Shown: positions 27,121-37,700 of the stretch, one piece after another
Layout: each line of letters begins with the position of its first letter
Numbering within the stretch: the stretch's first letter is position 1
IMG/VR virus record: IMGVR_UViG_3300022744_000022
Coordinates: 1 to 64,000 of that record
DNA length: 64,000 nt
Origin: a virus
Direction: 5' to 3' (one strand)
Position numbers and translations under genes: made by a program
The notes under the pieces: generated by a model
Database searches by the model: none
Seen by the model: the letters and a program-made list of their open reading frames with translations, nothing else
Told to the model about the DNA's origin: nothing

Positions 27121-28251
27121 TTGTCCTTCGATCGCCAAATTGACCAGTTGTGCCCGCATGCCGTTTCCGAGGAAGCGCTCTTTGTCGCGTCCGATCGGCT
27201 AACTGTGCGCCCCTTGCGTCCAATTTCGTCGGCGGCTTCGGTACAGGTCTACCTCAACAACGCCATCCCAGTACCGTCCCAAGGGGTCTTCCTGCCCGCC
27301 AAGTCCTCTGGGACTCGCAGGGGTCCCTTCACAGTGACAGCGGGGGTCAACGATACCCTACAGCTCACCGTGAATCAGGGGGCGGTGCAGACCGTGGTGC
27401 TGCCTGCTTCACGGAACACCCCCGCCACGAGGGTTGCTGCGACGTTGAACCAGCAGTTTCAAGGCGTGGTGTTCTCGGTGGTGAACGACCGTCTTGCTTT
27501 CACCTCAAGGGAAACGGGACCAGCCGTCAGCATCTTCTTGAAGGGCACTAGCACAGCCGCCAGTCTCTTTGGGTTCACAGCCAATCACGAGTACCGGGGA
27601 CAACAGAACGTGCCTGGGTGGACGCTTGTGAGCGATCCCACGACGCTGGAGGACCGTCCAGCCCGACTCATCGTTTTTGATGAGCCCCTTCGGAGTGGCT
27701 CAGACTTCGTGGAGATCTCGTACGTCACGCTCCGTGAGGAATGTCGGCGGTGCGGGGGTACGGGTGTCGAACACGACTGGCGTTACGACATCAACGGTAA
27801 GCTCATCGAGATCAGGGATGAGGGGCTACTCATCCAAGAGCTTCAGAAGGACTTCTACACAATCCGGGGCACCAACCCATTCCACACTTGGTATGGCACG
27901 GGACTCATTGAGGCCATCGGTAAGAAGCTGGTTGCGGGTGGTTTCGCTCAAAACCTTATCGTGGCGGATATCTACCAAGCGTTCAATCGTTGGCAATCCG
28001 TCAAGCGGCAGCAAGAGGATGACGTGGGGCAGGTCGTGACGGACCGCGAGTACCCTTTCCGGTTGCTCTCGGTGAACTTGCAGCAAAGCTCCCAGGATCC
28101 CACCGTTATTTTCGTGACAGTGACCGTACAAAACAGGTCGAACGATCCTATTCAGCTCACTCGTGGGCTCAAACTTCCGCAGTCGCTAGAGCTGGTTAGC
28201 TCAACGGGTACGATCAGGCAGTCTCTTAGCAGCTCGGTTCTCTCGGGTTGA
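27121..28251 (+). CDS. Probable gp25/gpW-like baseplate wedge protein with extra N-terminal domain
   Basis: The product is 376 aa from a TTG start 4 nt after the previous stop. Residues about 1-200 are a strand-rich domain of unknown type. Near 205-215 is a zinc-knuckle-like CRRCGGTG. The C-terminal 150 residues match the general layout of gp25-like wedge proteins: a helix with LLIQELQKDFYTI, the GTNPFHTWYGTGLIEAIGKK segment, then a helix (ADIYQAFNRWQSVKRQQ) and closing strands (LLSVNLQQ; FVTVTVQNRS). Wedge proteins of this type help trigger sheath contraction. The next gene is gpJ-like, the normal neighbour of a gp25/W protein. The assignment is moderate because the typical Arg/Glu core was not checked by alignment. 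Confidence 0.55.
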   Translation: MSFDRQIDQLCPHAVSEEALFVASDRLTVRPLRPISSAASVQVYLNNAIPVPSQGVFLPAKSSGTRRGPFTVTAGVNDTLQLTVNQGAVQTVVLPASRNTPATRVAATLNQQFQGVVFSVVNDRLAFTSRETGPAVSIFLKGTSTAASLFGFTANHEYRGQQNVPGWTLVSDPTTLEDRPARLIVFDEPLRSGSDFVEISYVTLREECRRCGGTGVEHDWRYDINGKLIEIRDEGLLIQELQKDFYTIRGTNPFHTWYGTGLIEAIGKKLVAGGFAQNLIVADIYQAFNRWQSVKRQQEDDVGQVVTDREYPFRLLSVNLQQSSQDPTVIFVTVTVQNRSNDPIQLTRGLKLPQSLELVSSTGTIRQSLSSSVLSG

Positions 28252-28262
28252 GGTCCTTCTGA

Positions 28263-31200
28263 ATGGCGCAAGCTCCCCAAATAGCTCTTCGTGACGGTAG
28301 CGGGTTCACTACGAACCTCGTGTTCACTACGAACGAGGAAGCGATCTACATCACGGGCACCGTGGACGTGAACACGGTTTCGGTGCAGCTCTCGGTGAAT
28401 GGTGGGGCATTCGTCTCGGACCCTAACCTCGTCAGCTTCGTCCTACAAACGTTCACGATCCCCAACCTATCGGTCTACCCCACGGGGCTGCCTCTAGAGT
28501 TCGGGGTCAATACGATCCTCATTCGTACGATCGATATCGTCGGCGGTGTGTCTGCTACCTCGTCTGTGCTCGTGACTCGTGTGAGTGACGTGGATATGAC
28601 GGGGACACAGATCCCAACGGGTATCCGTGTCCGGCGTTACCGCAACTTCATAGAGATCCTGGCAGCTAAGCCGCAGCCCATCACGAACGTTGTGCAAACC
28701 GACTCGGGAGAGTCGGTTTTGGTTACGATCGACACCTCGACCTTCATGGGCTTCAACGTCTATGCTTCGGTAGAGCCCGCAGGCGTCTCCGGGTACTATA
28801 GGGTTAATGAAAAGCCCATCACCAGTCCGGCTGAGTTTGAAGAAGACGACATCACATCGTATGACGATCTAGCGGTTTGGGATGTCAGCTCGGCCAAGAC
28901 ACTTCGTGTTCGTGTCACTGAGGAAGACGAATTCGGTAACGAGGTAGCGGTTCGCTTGGACTCGTTCCACTCGAATTCAACGTTGGGTGGCAAGATCCGC
29001 CTCAACAGCACCCTCCAGAACTACGAGTTCAACGAGTTCCTGGTCTTCCCGCACACACGTTCGGGGGGCTCTGGGATCATCAACTCAGACCAGTTCATCA
29101 ACGTTCCGGATTCGGATCCTCTCTACTACGTCGTGACGGGCGTGTACTACGACCCGATCACAAACGTTGAGATCGAGACGCCCTATTCGCAAGAGGTCTT
29201 GGGATCTCCGCTCATCCTTGACACTACGATCCGAGATCTACCGGGTCGGACGCAAACGCAAATCGTCACCAGCTACATGCAGGCGGTTGGGCGTGTCAAC
29301 ACCGAGATCTCGCTGCTACCGGGCTCGGTGACTCGTGACGTGGACATCGATCCGTTCGCCTCTGAGGCAGAGCGTATCTGGTTTTTGCTCGATTTCGTGC
29401 ATCGCAGCCAGAGCTTTCTCACGTTGCTCGCAATCGACAACGTGAGCGGGAATGGCACTTCTGATCCTGTGGCGGGTAGCGCCTACAAACAGGCTTTGAA
29501 GGCGGCCCTTGGGTACACGAACGACTCATCGGTTCAAGCTCTCATTGACCAGCAGTTCGACAAGCTGGCGGCTAACGTCAACAAGACTCGTCTGGCTGGG
29601 CGTCAGTCTGTGGGTAACCTCACCCTTTACACGACGACCAAGCCCACGAAGGACTTGCAGGTCCCGGCAGGATCTTTCGCGGCCTCTACGGCAGATTCTT
29701 CGACCGGCACCACGGCCCAACGGTTCCGTATCGGGGGTTCGTATGTGCTTCCCGCAACCAACGCAGAGGCGTACTACAACTTCAACGAGAAGCGTTACGA
29801 GCTGAGGGTTGCTCTCGTTGCTGAATTGGCAGGGGCTGCGGGCAACGTCCCAGCCGGATCCATCAAGACGCTGATCGGCATCAGCGGGTTTCAGGCTATC
29901 AACGAGGCCGCTACCGTCTTCGGCGATGACGTGGAGTCCAACGCGGACTTGGCCTCCAGGGCAATGCTGGGGTTTGCCTCAGTCGATACAGGCACCGAGA
30001 CAGGGTACGCCTCCACCGCCGCTGCTAAGATCGGGGTCATCAAGACCGAGATCGTCAAGAGTGGTGACGCTCTCATGATGCGGGACTACGATGATGTCCG
30101 TAAGAAGCACATCGGCGGCAAGGTTGACGTTTGGATTCAAGGTGTGCAGGAACGTCAGGCCCAGGATAAGTTTGCCTTCTCGTTCGAGATCGCTCGCGAC
30201 ACCCGCTGCCAGATCATCGACCCAATCACCAACCTGATCTTCCGAGTCCTTGACTCTCGCGTTACCCCGACGACCCCGATCATCGAGATCTTGAACAACC
30301 CTTCCCAGGGGTTGGGCGTTCGCAACGCTACCCTTGGCCTTGATTATGATCTGACGGGCGTCTCGATTCTGGACTACCAGACGTTTCAGCTCAACAACAG
30401 TATTGCTCAGCCCCCGACGGCAATTGATGACACCATTCTGGCCGACTACCGTTTCCGTGTCGTGAACCAGTTCTTCATGACGCTGCAACCTGTGCGTCGC
30501 GTCGTCTCTGTGGTGGGCGAGGTGTCGGGTGCCCTTGACCCTTCCACGCATTACGAGTTGTTCAAGACCGACGATCCCTTGCTCGATGGTGAGAGCACGA
30601 TTGCCCGGGACTACGTGGCCATCACGCCCTCGGGGGGCACCCCCAGTGGCGATACGATCACGGTCAACAACGAACTGCACGTCATGATCGGGTTCGAGCA
30701 AGAGCCCTTGGATTCAATCGGCATCAACACCGCTACGATTCGGGTGTTCAACGAACAGCGCACCATTGAGTTCGAGCCTCCGGGATCTTTGGCCCCCGAT
30801 TACGACATCATTCAGGGCACGCCGACAACCCCCGTGCGTATCGTCCTGACGACCGCTTCTCAAATCGCCAGTGGTCAGGAAGTCTCGGTGGACTACGTTC
30901 ACGATGAGAACTTCACGGTCACCTATGTGATCAATGAACTCTTGCAGCAGTTGCAGGCCATCTTGGACAACAAGCGGCACGTGACTGCCGACGTGCTGGC
31001 CAAGCAAGCGATCCAGAACGACATCGACATCGAGACCACGGTGCAGCTCAAGAAGGGCTCTACCAAGGCCAAGACTGATCCGGTGATCCGCAACAACGTT
31101 TCGCTGGACCTCAACAAGAAGGTGATCGGCGAAGGTGTGGCGCAGTCCAACGTGGACGCTGCGATCAACGATTCGACGGGTGTTCAGTTCAACGTCTTGC

Positions 31201-31742
31201 CGATGGCCAAGATGGCGTACGCGGATGGTTCGCAGAAGTTGCGTGAGTCCGTGCTCTCGACGTACCAACACCTAAGCTCTCTCGATGTCGGCGGCAACAT
31301 CGTGTACATCCTGACCAACGCTCTGGAGTACCCGACCACCGATGGTGGCGGTCTCGCTACGGAGCACAAGGGCGTCTTCCAGGACGATGAGTCCATGGCT
31401 CTTGCCGCCGACCTCACCTTGGTTGGCTTTGTCACCAACCAGGCGTTCATCATCGGATCCGGCGGTGCGATCATTGCAGGGTACTCGGACGACGCTACCT
31501 TGGCGGGTGAGGGATTCCTTCCCAACGAGTATGCGCAGGAGCGCCTCCGCAGAACAGCCAACCACATCGTGGTGTCGTTGCTAGGTACCGGACTGCCTCC
31601 AGACAACCCGGAGAACCACTCGTACGCGGTCAGTTATATCGTGCGTGGGGACTCGGGCTCTCACGACATTACAGTGGCGCAGATGGAAGTGATTGACCTC
31701 GGGGTCTTCACGGTCACGTACCGCGAGTTCACGGAGGGCTGA
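28263..31742 (+). CDS. Baseplate wedge protein, gpJ/gp6-like
   Basis: The product is 1159 aa. Residues about 519-582 hold the characteristic J-like stretch: GAAGNVPAGSIKTLIGISG, then VFGDDVESNADLASRAM and later TGTETGYASTAA. In the family this domain forms the ring-making core of the wedge dimer that joins to the sheath initiator and to fibres. Before it lie strand-rich domains (about 1-330). After it is a long C-terminal region (about 700-1159) containing many strands and a helix (INELLQQLQAILDNKRHV). A GAGGT ribosome site is 8 nt upstream. The protein is much longer than short J proteins and closer in size to gp6 types of large phages. Its stop overlaps the start of the next gene by one base. 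Confidence 0.8.
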   Translation: MAQAPQIALRDGSGFTTNLVFTTNEEAIYITGTVDVNTVSVQLSVNGGAFVSDPNLVSFVLQTFTIPNLSVYPTGLPLEFGVNTILIRTIDIVGGVSATSSVLVTRVSDVDMTGTQIPTGIRVRRYRNFIEILAAKPQPITNVVQTDSGESVLVTIDTSTFMGFNVYASVEPAGVSGYYRVNEKPITSPAEFEEDDITSYDDLAVWDVSSAKTLRVRVTEEDEFGNEVAVRLDSFHSNSTLGGKIRLNSTLQNYEFNEFLVFPHTRSGGSGIINSDQFINVPDSDPLYYVVTGVYYDPITNVEIETPYSQEVLGSPLILDTTIRDLPGRTQTQIVTSYMQAVGRVNTEISLLPGSVTRDVDIDPFASEAERIWFLLDFVHRSQSFLTLLAIDNVSGNGTSDPVAGSAYKQALKAALGYTNDSSVQALIDQQFDKLAANVNKTRLAGRQSVGNLTLYTTTKPTKDLQVPAGSFAASTADSSTGTTAQRFRIGGSYVLPATNAEAYYNFNEKRYELRVALVAELAGAAGNVPAGSIKTLIGISGFQAINEAATVFGDDVESNADLASRAMLGFASVDTGTETGYASTAAAKIGVIKTEIVKSGDALMMRDYDDVRKKHIGGKVDVWIQGVQERQAQDKFAFSFEIARDTRCQIIDPITNLIFRVLDSRVTPTTPIIEILNNPSQGLGVRNATLGLDYDLTGVSILDYQTFQLNNSIAQPPTAIDDTILADYRFRVVNQFFMTLQPVRRVVSVVGEVSGALDPSTHYELFKTDDPLLDGESTIARDYVAITPSGGTPSGDTITVNNELHVMIGFEQEPLDSIGINTATIRVFNEQRTIEFEPPGSLAPDYDIIQGTPTTPVRIVLTTASQIASGQEVSVDYVHDENFTVTYVINELLQQLQAILDNKRHVTADVLAKQAIQNDIDIETTVQLKKGSTKAKTDPVIRNNVSLDLNKKVIGEGVAQSNVDAAINDSTGVQFNVLPMAKMAYADGSQKLRESVLSTYQHLSSLDVGGNIVYILTNALEYPTTDGGGLATEHKGVFQDDESMALAADLTLVGFVTNQAFIIGSGGAIIAGYSDDATLAGEGFLPNEYAQERLRRTANHIVVSLLGTGLPPDNPENHSYAVSYIVRGDSGSHDITVAQMEVIDLGVFTVTYREFTEG

Positions 31743-32557
31743 TGGCACGTTTTGTCTTCGGCTCTAATCGTCTCAACTCCACCATCGAGCAGCGGGGTAA
31801 AGAGTATAATTTAAGGTTGATGCAGAGGGCGCAGACCATCTTCTCAACCCTCTTGAACTTGATGCCGTCGAACTACGTGTCGGCGATCCAGGGTCCCAAC
31901 TATACGCAAGCCCTCAAGGCAGTGGCGGTGGAGTTGGCTCGCCTGGAACTTGCGCTTGAGGACGTGGACCGGGACCGTGCGTTCGCCACCACACGGTCGG
32001 ATTTTTTGTGGTCTATCGTAGGTTACCTGGTGCTGGTGAACAGCAAGATCCCCGACCTAGGTTTCTCGGACGAGGAGTTCCGCAGCTTCTTCCTCAACCT
32101 GGTCCGCATCTACTTCCAAGGGTCTGTGCCCGAGTCAATGTCGGACGTGGTGAAGCTGTTCATCTCGGGAGACGTGCAGGTCACCGAGCAGTTCTTGCTC
32201 GTCCGTAAGGGCGCGAGCGGCCTCGACATCTCAGACGAGTTCGGCTTCACCATCGATTACCTGGTACCGCCCGGGGGCGGCTTTCCGCCCAACTTGTTCG
32301 AGTCAGACTCCGCGATCAGGCAATTGCTTGATCTGGTGCGTCCGGCCCACACGCTCTATCGCATCAGGTACATCTTTAACGATCGCTACATACCTAATGA
32401 CACAATCGGGAAAATTTTAGACGCCATGCGCTGGAGACTGGGGATCTACCACTACGATGATTTGAGATCTTACTGGACGGGTATTCGGGATCGCGATCGT
32501 TTGGGTAAGAAGGTCAATCAGCAAGAGGTTGGGGAAGTTCACAGCGACGATTTCTGA
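31742..32557 (+). CDS. Probable gpI-like baseplate / fibre-attachment protein
   Basis: The product is 271 aa. It is helical at the start (RLMQRAQTIFSTLLNLMPS; LKAVAVELARLELALED), then has an alpha/beta middle and a C-terminal region with LLDLVRPAHTLYRIRYIF. That last segment resembles the 'PAHT/Y' pattern seen in gpI-type proteins, which connect the J-like wedge to fibres. It starts one base inside the J-like stop (TGATG), and J-I is the classical order. The last 19 bases overlap the 3' end of the antisense HNH gene. Confidence 0.6.
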   Translation: MARFVFGSNRLNSTIEQRGKEYNLRLMQRAQTIFSTLLNLMPSNYVSAIQGPNYTQALKAVAVELARLELALEDVDRDRAFATTRSDFLWSIVGYLVLVNSKIPDLGFSDEEFRSFFLNLVRIYFQGSVPESMSDVVKLFISGDVQVTEQFLLVRKGASGLDISDEFGFTIDYLVPPGGGFPPNLFESDSAIRQLLDLVRPAHTLYRIRYIFNDRYIPNDTIGKILDAMRWRLGIYHYDDLRSYWTGIRDRDRLGKKVNQQEVGEVHSDDF

Positions 32558-33201
32558 CTGTGCGGGCATGTCCCATAGAAGCCTTTAGCCAAGTTGCAGT
32601 TGTGACACAGCACTTGGAACCCTGCCGGGTAATTATTGCGTCTAACCCAGTAGTAAACGTTAGAGGCCTTGATTTCTTGGAGGTGCCGCTTGCCGCCTCC
32701 GTTGATATGATCAATAGCTAAGAACTTGACCTCTCGTTCCCCGCAACAGCGGCATTGAGGGTCGCCGTCGCTGTACGCTTCTAGTGCTTGCTGTCGGAGT
32801 GCTCGATGGCGTTCTATAGAGCGTAGTTTCGCCTTCTCTGCATTATTGGCGTACCATTCTTTCGATTTTTGACTCTGGTACTCCTTTGTTCCGAAGTAGT
32901 GCCCCTTCTTGTACTCCGTTACACAGTGCTTGCACCACGCACATAGCCCGTCAGCGCTGCTTCTATCTTTGCTGAATGCTGCGGCAGCCTTCTGCTCATT
33001 GCACTTTTGGCAGTTCTTCCTAAAGTCGTCTGGCGGTGGGGTGTAGGCTTCAATTCTCTCGTCCCGCAAACGAGCCACCACTTTGGCGTGACAAGTCTTG
33101 CAACGTCCGAGGTAGCCATCCTTGGAGCGACTGTTCCTGTAGAACTGCGTAAGGTCTTTTCGCTCATTGCATGCGCTGCACACCTTGTTCTGAATCGGCA
33201 T
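32539..33201 (-). CDS. HNH homing-type endonuclease with zinc ribbons
   Basis: The product is 220 aa and reads against every neighbour. Two CxxC pairs (C8/C11 and C34/C37) and a second similar set (CQKC, CAWCKHC) form N-terminal zinc ribbons. The C-terminal 70 residues are the nuclease: CRCCGE, then FLAIDHINGGGKRH with the catalytic His, and VLCHNCNLAKG. This is the standard HNH layout of free-standing phage endonucleases that promote their own spread by cutting cognate genomes. The 3' end overlaps the baseplate gene by 19 bases; the start lies about 50 bp before the metallopeptidase gene in an AT-rich stretch (33202-33240), unlike the surroundings. No clear Shine-Dalgarno was seen. Inserted mobile gene is the simplest reading. 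Confidence 0.85.
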   Translation of the reverse strand: MPIQNKVCSACNERKDLTQFYRNSRSKDGYLGRCKTCHAKVVARLRDERIEAYTPPPDDFRKNCQKCNEQKAAAAFSKDRSSADGLCAWCKHCVTEYKKGHYFGTKEYQSQKSKEWYANNAEKAKLRSIERHRALRQQALEAYSDGDPQCRCCGEREVKFLAIDHINGGGKRHLQEIKASNVYYWVRRNNYPAGFQVLCHNCNLAKGFYGTCPHSQKSSL

Positions 33202-33254
33202 ATAGCCATAATAGCATATAAGTAGAAGAAAGCTTCGTTAACTCGACATGTGCG

Positions 33255-34721
33255 GTGACTTCTGAGCACTACACATACCGGCGGGCCGCAGCGTCATCCT
33301 GGGATGCAGCGAAGCAGGCGCTCGACCAATTCAACGAGCTGTATCAGGAAGCACAGAAGCGCTTCAAGTCTGGTATAGGCCCTGACGACCCGGATGCGGA
33401 CGACGCCCTTCTGAAACGGTTTGCGTTCGTGCCAAGTCCGGCGGCCCCCAGCTTCCCTGGTTCCCCCTTCTATGAGTGGCTGTGGTCGGCGTTCTCTGCG
33501 GGAGACGTGCCAGATCCAGAGCAGGTTCGTCCTAAGGGGCGCATGATCGTGCAGATCATCGACGGGCAACGGGACATTCAGGACTTTCTCACTGCTCTAG
33601 ACGAATACCGAGATGCCTTGCAGACAGTGGTTGAGGCGGTTGCACCGGAGCACTTCAGCTACCAGGGGTTCAAGATCTCGAACCCCGACCGCCTCGGGGA
33701 CAAGCAGTGTCGCCGAGTTCTTGAAGGGGTGGACTACCTTGTTGCGCTGTTCAAGAAGCGTGGGGTCCAACCCCTGCTGCACGTCGGGGTGACAGAGGTG
33801 GCTATCGTCACGCAGGCGACCCTAGAAAGGTCTGGAGGTTCTGCTAACTCGGGCCTTGGTCTGTACTTCCCGAACACCCAGAGCATCATGCTGTCCGTGA
33901 GGGCCGTAGGGCTAGGAGTTGGCCGCTTCATGAAGTGGGTCAACGAGATCTTCTTGCATGAGTTCGGTCACTATGTACATCTGCATTACCTTCCGCGTGC
34001 AGCACGGGAAGCTTGGGATGCTTCGTGGGGCGGTGTGAAGGAACGGCAGGAGGCCTTGGAACAAGCTTTCAAGGCTATCTCCGCGACGGATCGGGCTAAG
34101 TTTTTTGACGCCCTGCACTTCGCCAAGTTCGATCCATCGCGGGCTGCCAAACGTTTGGATCCTGTGTCTAGGGTGAAATTTGGGGTTTGGCTCCGAAACC
34201 CGCTTGTTGGGGATCCGCTAATTACGGACAAGCAGTTCCGCTTGACCAAGGCGGGTCAGTACCTGGCCCTGTTCTACTCGGATCGTGAGCGGTTCATGCG
34301 TGAGAACTACGATTGGATGCCCGTCGGATCCGATGAGTACAACCGGCAGGTTGAGGTATCCAGCAAGCGTTTTCAAGACAAGCTGGGCCTTCTGTGGGAC
34401 GGCAAGCAGCCCATCCCGGCCGCAGCCGTTGAGGAGCTGACCAAGGCGGACCCTTCGATGCAGAAGGCGGTGGAGGAAGCACTGGATCAGCTCGAAATTG
34501 TCTCCGACTACGGCCGTAAGGACGAGAAGGAAGACTTTGCTGAGAGCTTCGTGGCGTTCGTTGGCGCACCTGAGAAGCTCACGTCTACGGCGAAGTACCG
34601 GATGCAGCGGACGCTATGGCTGTCCGATTTCTACAGCAAACCCGTGATGCGGCTTGCCGGTGAGAAAGATTCTCTAACCCAGCATGTTGTGAGCCGCTAC
34701 CTCCATGCTCGTCAACAGTAA
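33255..34721 (+). CDS. Zincin-type metallopeptidase in the tail operon
   Basis: The product is 488 aa from a GTG start. It contains HEFGH at residues 235-239 inside NEIFLHEFGHYVHLHYL, the zinc-binding HExxH helix. Downstream is a DEKEDFAESFVAFV segment (about residues 423-436), where Glu426 or Glu430 would be the third ligand as in gluzincin-like phage and toxin peptidases. The rest is helical with no signal peptide. The 3' end overlaps the start of the 1693-aa fibre gene by 17 nt, so it is part of the late structural operon and may be packaged in the virion or process virion proteins. Processing of a fibre, self-cleavage or injected activity against the host are all possible; only the metal site is seen. 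Confidence 0.78.
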   Translation: MTSEHYTYRRAAASSWDAAKQALDQFNELYQEAQKRFKSGIGPDDPDADDALLKRFAFVPSPAAPSFPGSPFYEWLWSAFSAGDVPDPEQVRPKGRMIVQIIDGQRDIQDFLTALDEYRDALQTVVEAVAPEHFSYQGFKISNPDRLGDKQCRRVLEGVDYLVALFKKRGVQPLLHVGVTEVAIVTQATLERSGGSANSGLGLYFPNTQSIMLSVRAVGLGVGRFMKWVNEIFLHEFGHYVHLHYLPRAAREAWDASWGGVKERQEALEQAFKAISATDRAKFFDALHFAKFDPSRAAKRLDPVSRVKFGVWLRNPLVGDPLITDKQFRLTKAGQYLALFYSDRERFMRENYDWMPVGSDEYNRQVEVSSKRFQDKLGLLWDGKQPIPAAAVEELTKADPSMQKAVEEALDQLEIVSDYGRKDEKEDFAESFVAFVGAPEKLTSTAKYRMQRTLWLSDFYSKPVMRLAGEKDSLTQHVVSRYLHARQQ

Positions 34722-37700
34722 CGGAACCACGCTCGAAGTCCTGTTCGGGAGCCCCCTGGGTTTCCAGGGCAGCACCGTTCCGTCCAACTACCGGGTGTTT
34801 GCGGGGCCTGGGGCTGTCCCTGTGGGGGTTCAGGCAGTCACGCCGCTCTACACGGAGTACCAGTCCGGAGTTGGCTTCGTAGGGCATGCGGATGATGGGG
34901 CCCTACGGGGTTCGGCAACCTTTCGGGCTGAGGCGGACTACTTGACGCCTGGTCCCCAAGCAAGGGTTGCCATGCGGGGTTCAGCAACCCTTGTGGCGTC
35001 TCCTGCCTACGTGCAGACGGTCCTGACCCGAAGGTTCACACCAACGGGTGTTTACGCCCCCATCGGTGTGGGCGACTACATTTCCCTCCAGAGTGCCGCC
35101 AACAGCGTTTCATTCGCCCGGGTGCTGGATGTTCACCCTGACGGCACCTTGATCTTAGATCGGGATCTCTTTGCCGTGGATCCCGACAACGGGGCCATCG
35201 CTTGGACCCACACCTCAGCGCTTGAGGGCGTCTCGCTAGAGATCAACAAGCCCACCAACGACGGCGAGTACACCCTTGAAGTTCACGGGCTCCAGGACAC
35301 CTCTGGGGCACCCTACCGGGACACCCAGGACTTCACGGCAGTGTCGGCCAAGCCTCAAGTGGTCGGGGCTGTACAGCTCCCGGAGGGGCAGATCGTCATC
35401 ACGTTCTCGGACACGATGCGGGTGGACTTCGCCCTGCTGAGTCCGAACGAGTATGAAGTCACGGGCCCGTCGCTGGTTCTCGTGAAGACGGTTCAGACTG
35501 TCGCACCCCACCAAGTCATGCTCACCACCGTGGGGATGGCCACGGGGGCCTACCAAGTCACTGTGAACGCGGCGGGGACGCCTCACGACATCGCGGGCAA
35601 CCCAATGGACCCGGTGTTCAACCAGGCCGTTTTCACGGGCTCCCCAGCGCTCGCTTCACGCTCAGTCTACGTGAACAAAGGGCCCATTACGAAGCCCACG
35701 TTGGTGCTCCAGACGGGTGCCACCGCCACGATCAATAGCCCTACGCAGTTGACACTGCCCACTGCCAACATCACGGCGGCTCATGTGGGGCTCTACATCG
35801 CGTTGACCGGATCTACCATCAACGCTGGCACCTTCAAGATCACCCAACGGGTCTCGGCCACGGTGGTCAAGGTGGCGGCCAGTTTCTCGCTTCCTGATCC
35901 CGTGAACGGCACCATCGGTTGGCAGCTCCAAGACCCTCGGAATGGCGAGATCGCCGATAACCCTACGGATGTGGTGGTCCGGGTCAACAGCTTGCCTGTG
36001 GTCCCAGAGGCCGTCATCGGGCTTCTCGGGCAAATCGTGCTTCCTACGGTCCCGTCTCCCACCGACACCGTGGACGTGGACTACTGCTGGGTCTGCAACC
36101 CCGTGGTGGATTTCCGGCGGCTCAATTCGCAAGAGTTCCGGCTCAACAATTGGAACCGTGACAACGGCCGACCTGCTGATTCGTCCAGACACAAGTACCG
36201 CTACAACAACACGTTGATCCAGCCTGACACCTTCTTGAGCCTCAGCCCAGAAGAGCTGACGGGCACCGCTACGTTCCCTACGAGCACAACACTCAATGAC
36301 GTGGGTGGGCAGTTTCTAACGACCATCCAAACAGCGTCGTTTGTGACGATCACCAGTGGTCCCAACAGTGGGGTACGTAGGCAAATTGTCACCGTGTTCA
36401 GCAACACGTTGTTGATTCTGGACGCCCCGCTCTTGAGTTTGATTGGGGGGACCTACCGGATTGATCCTGTGGATCTTCGAGCTGAGGTTGCCCAGCCGCA
36501 GCAACGAGACCTCAAGTACCGAGCCTACGAGCGAGCCTACTCGGTCGCCCTCAACGACCCGAACCTTTTGCTTCTGAATTCACCGAACCACAAGATCGCC
36601 TTCCCGCCGATGGCTCGGCAGCTCCAGAGCACGTTCGTCAACTACCAAGCTACCGTGCTCCCAGAAGCGGATCCCGTGGCTCCGTGGGAACGACACGGCT
36701 CCGGTACAGCCGTCATCGCGGGCACTGACCTCGTGGTGATCGATGCTTCGTCGGGGCCCTCCCCCACGGGCAACCCCATCTTCTGGTCCAGGCCCATTGA
36801 CCTCACGTTCGACCATGTGTTCGCCATCGCGTGGCGGATGATGATCGATGCGGTGCCTTTGGCACAGGGCGTCTGGACGGGCATCGCAGCGGGTTACTCC
36901 GACGACGAGAAGGCTGTGGTGATCGGCTTCTTGGAGGACGCCGGGGTCAAGAAGATCGGTGTCCTGAAAGCGGGCGCTGGGAACGACCCCTCGGACATCA
37001 CGGCATGGACAGGGGGCCTTGACGGCTCGGGTAACCCCACGGGCGTCCCAATGGACCTCGACTGGTCCATCCTGCACAGCTACCGGGTGTTCAGGTCCAG
37101 AACGGGGATCATTACCTTCTACGTGGATGGATCGATCACGCCCTCGCTCCAGGTGGTCCCGGACGACCTTCCGTACCTTGAGGAGTTGAACGCTCCGTTC
37201 AATGAGCTGCAAGGGGCTTTCTTTGGTTCCTTGTCTCGTGAGGCCGAGAACACCTCGACGTGGAGCTTCGTTCGCTACACAGCGATCCCGATCAATCCGA
37301 AGCAGACTGCTCCTTCGATCTACGTCTCGTATGAAGGTACGACGCCTCCGGAGTCAGCCTCTCAGCCTTGGACCCCTGTGGGCTTCCACGGTACCGAAAC
37401 CATCATCGCGTCTGACTTCTTGCTCCTGGACTCAACGAGTGCCACGGACTTGCCCTCATCAAGTGCTGCTGGCTTGATCAGCGGCGATTTCAAAGGCTTT
37501 GCTCGGATCGAGCCTTTGTTGGCCGAGTCTTACGACACGGTTCTGGATGTGAATGTCGCGTTGCGGACGTTCACTCACGGCATCACGCCCAACGCCGTGA
37601 TGGCTGCGGTGGATGACGGATCGCGGCTCATCCAACTGAGCCTGTTCCCGGACAAGGCGTCCCCCAAGTTCAGCTACGGCGGTCGATCCCTGCCCAACCA

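Noticed and set aside
32500-33260. Intron or intein associated with the HNH gene
   Set aside because: Neither neighbouring gene appears interrupted: the gpI-like protein ends naturally and the peptidase has its own start, so the HNH gene is free-standing.
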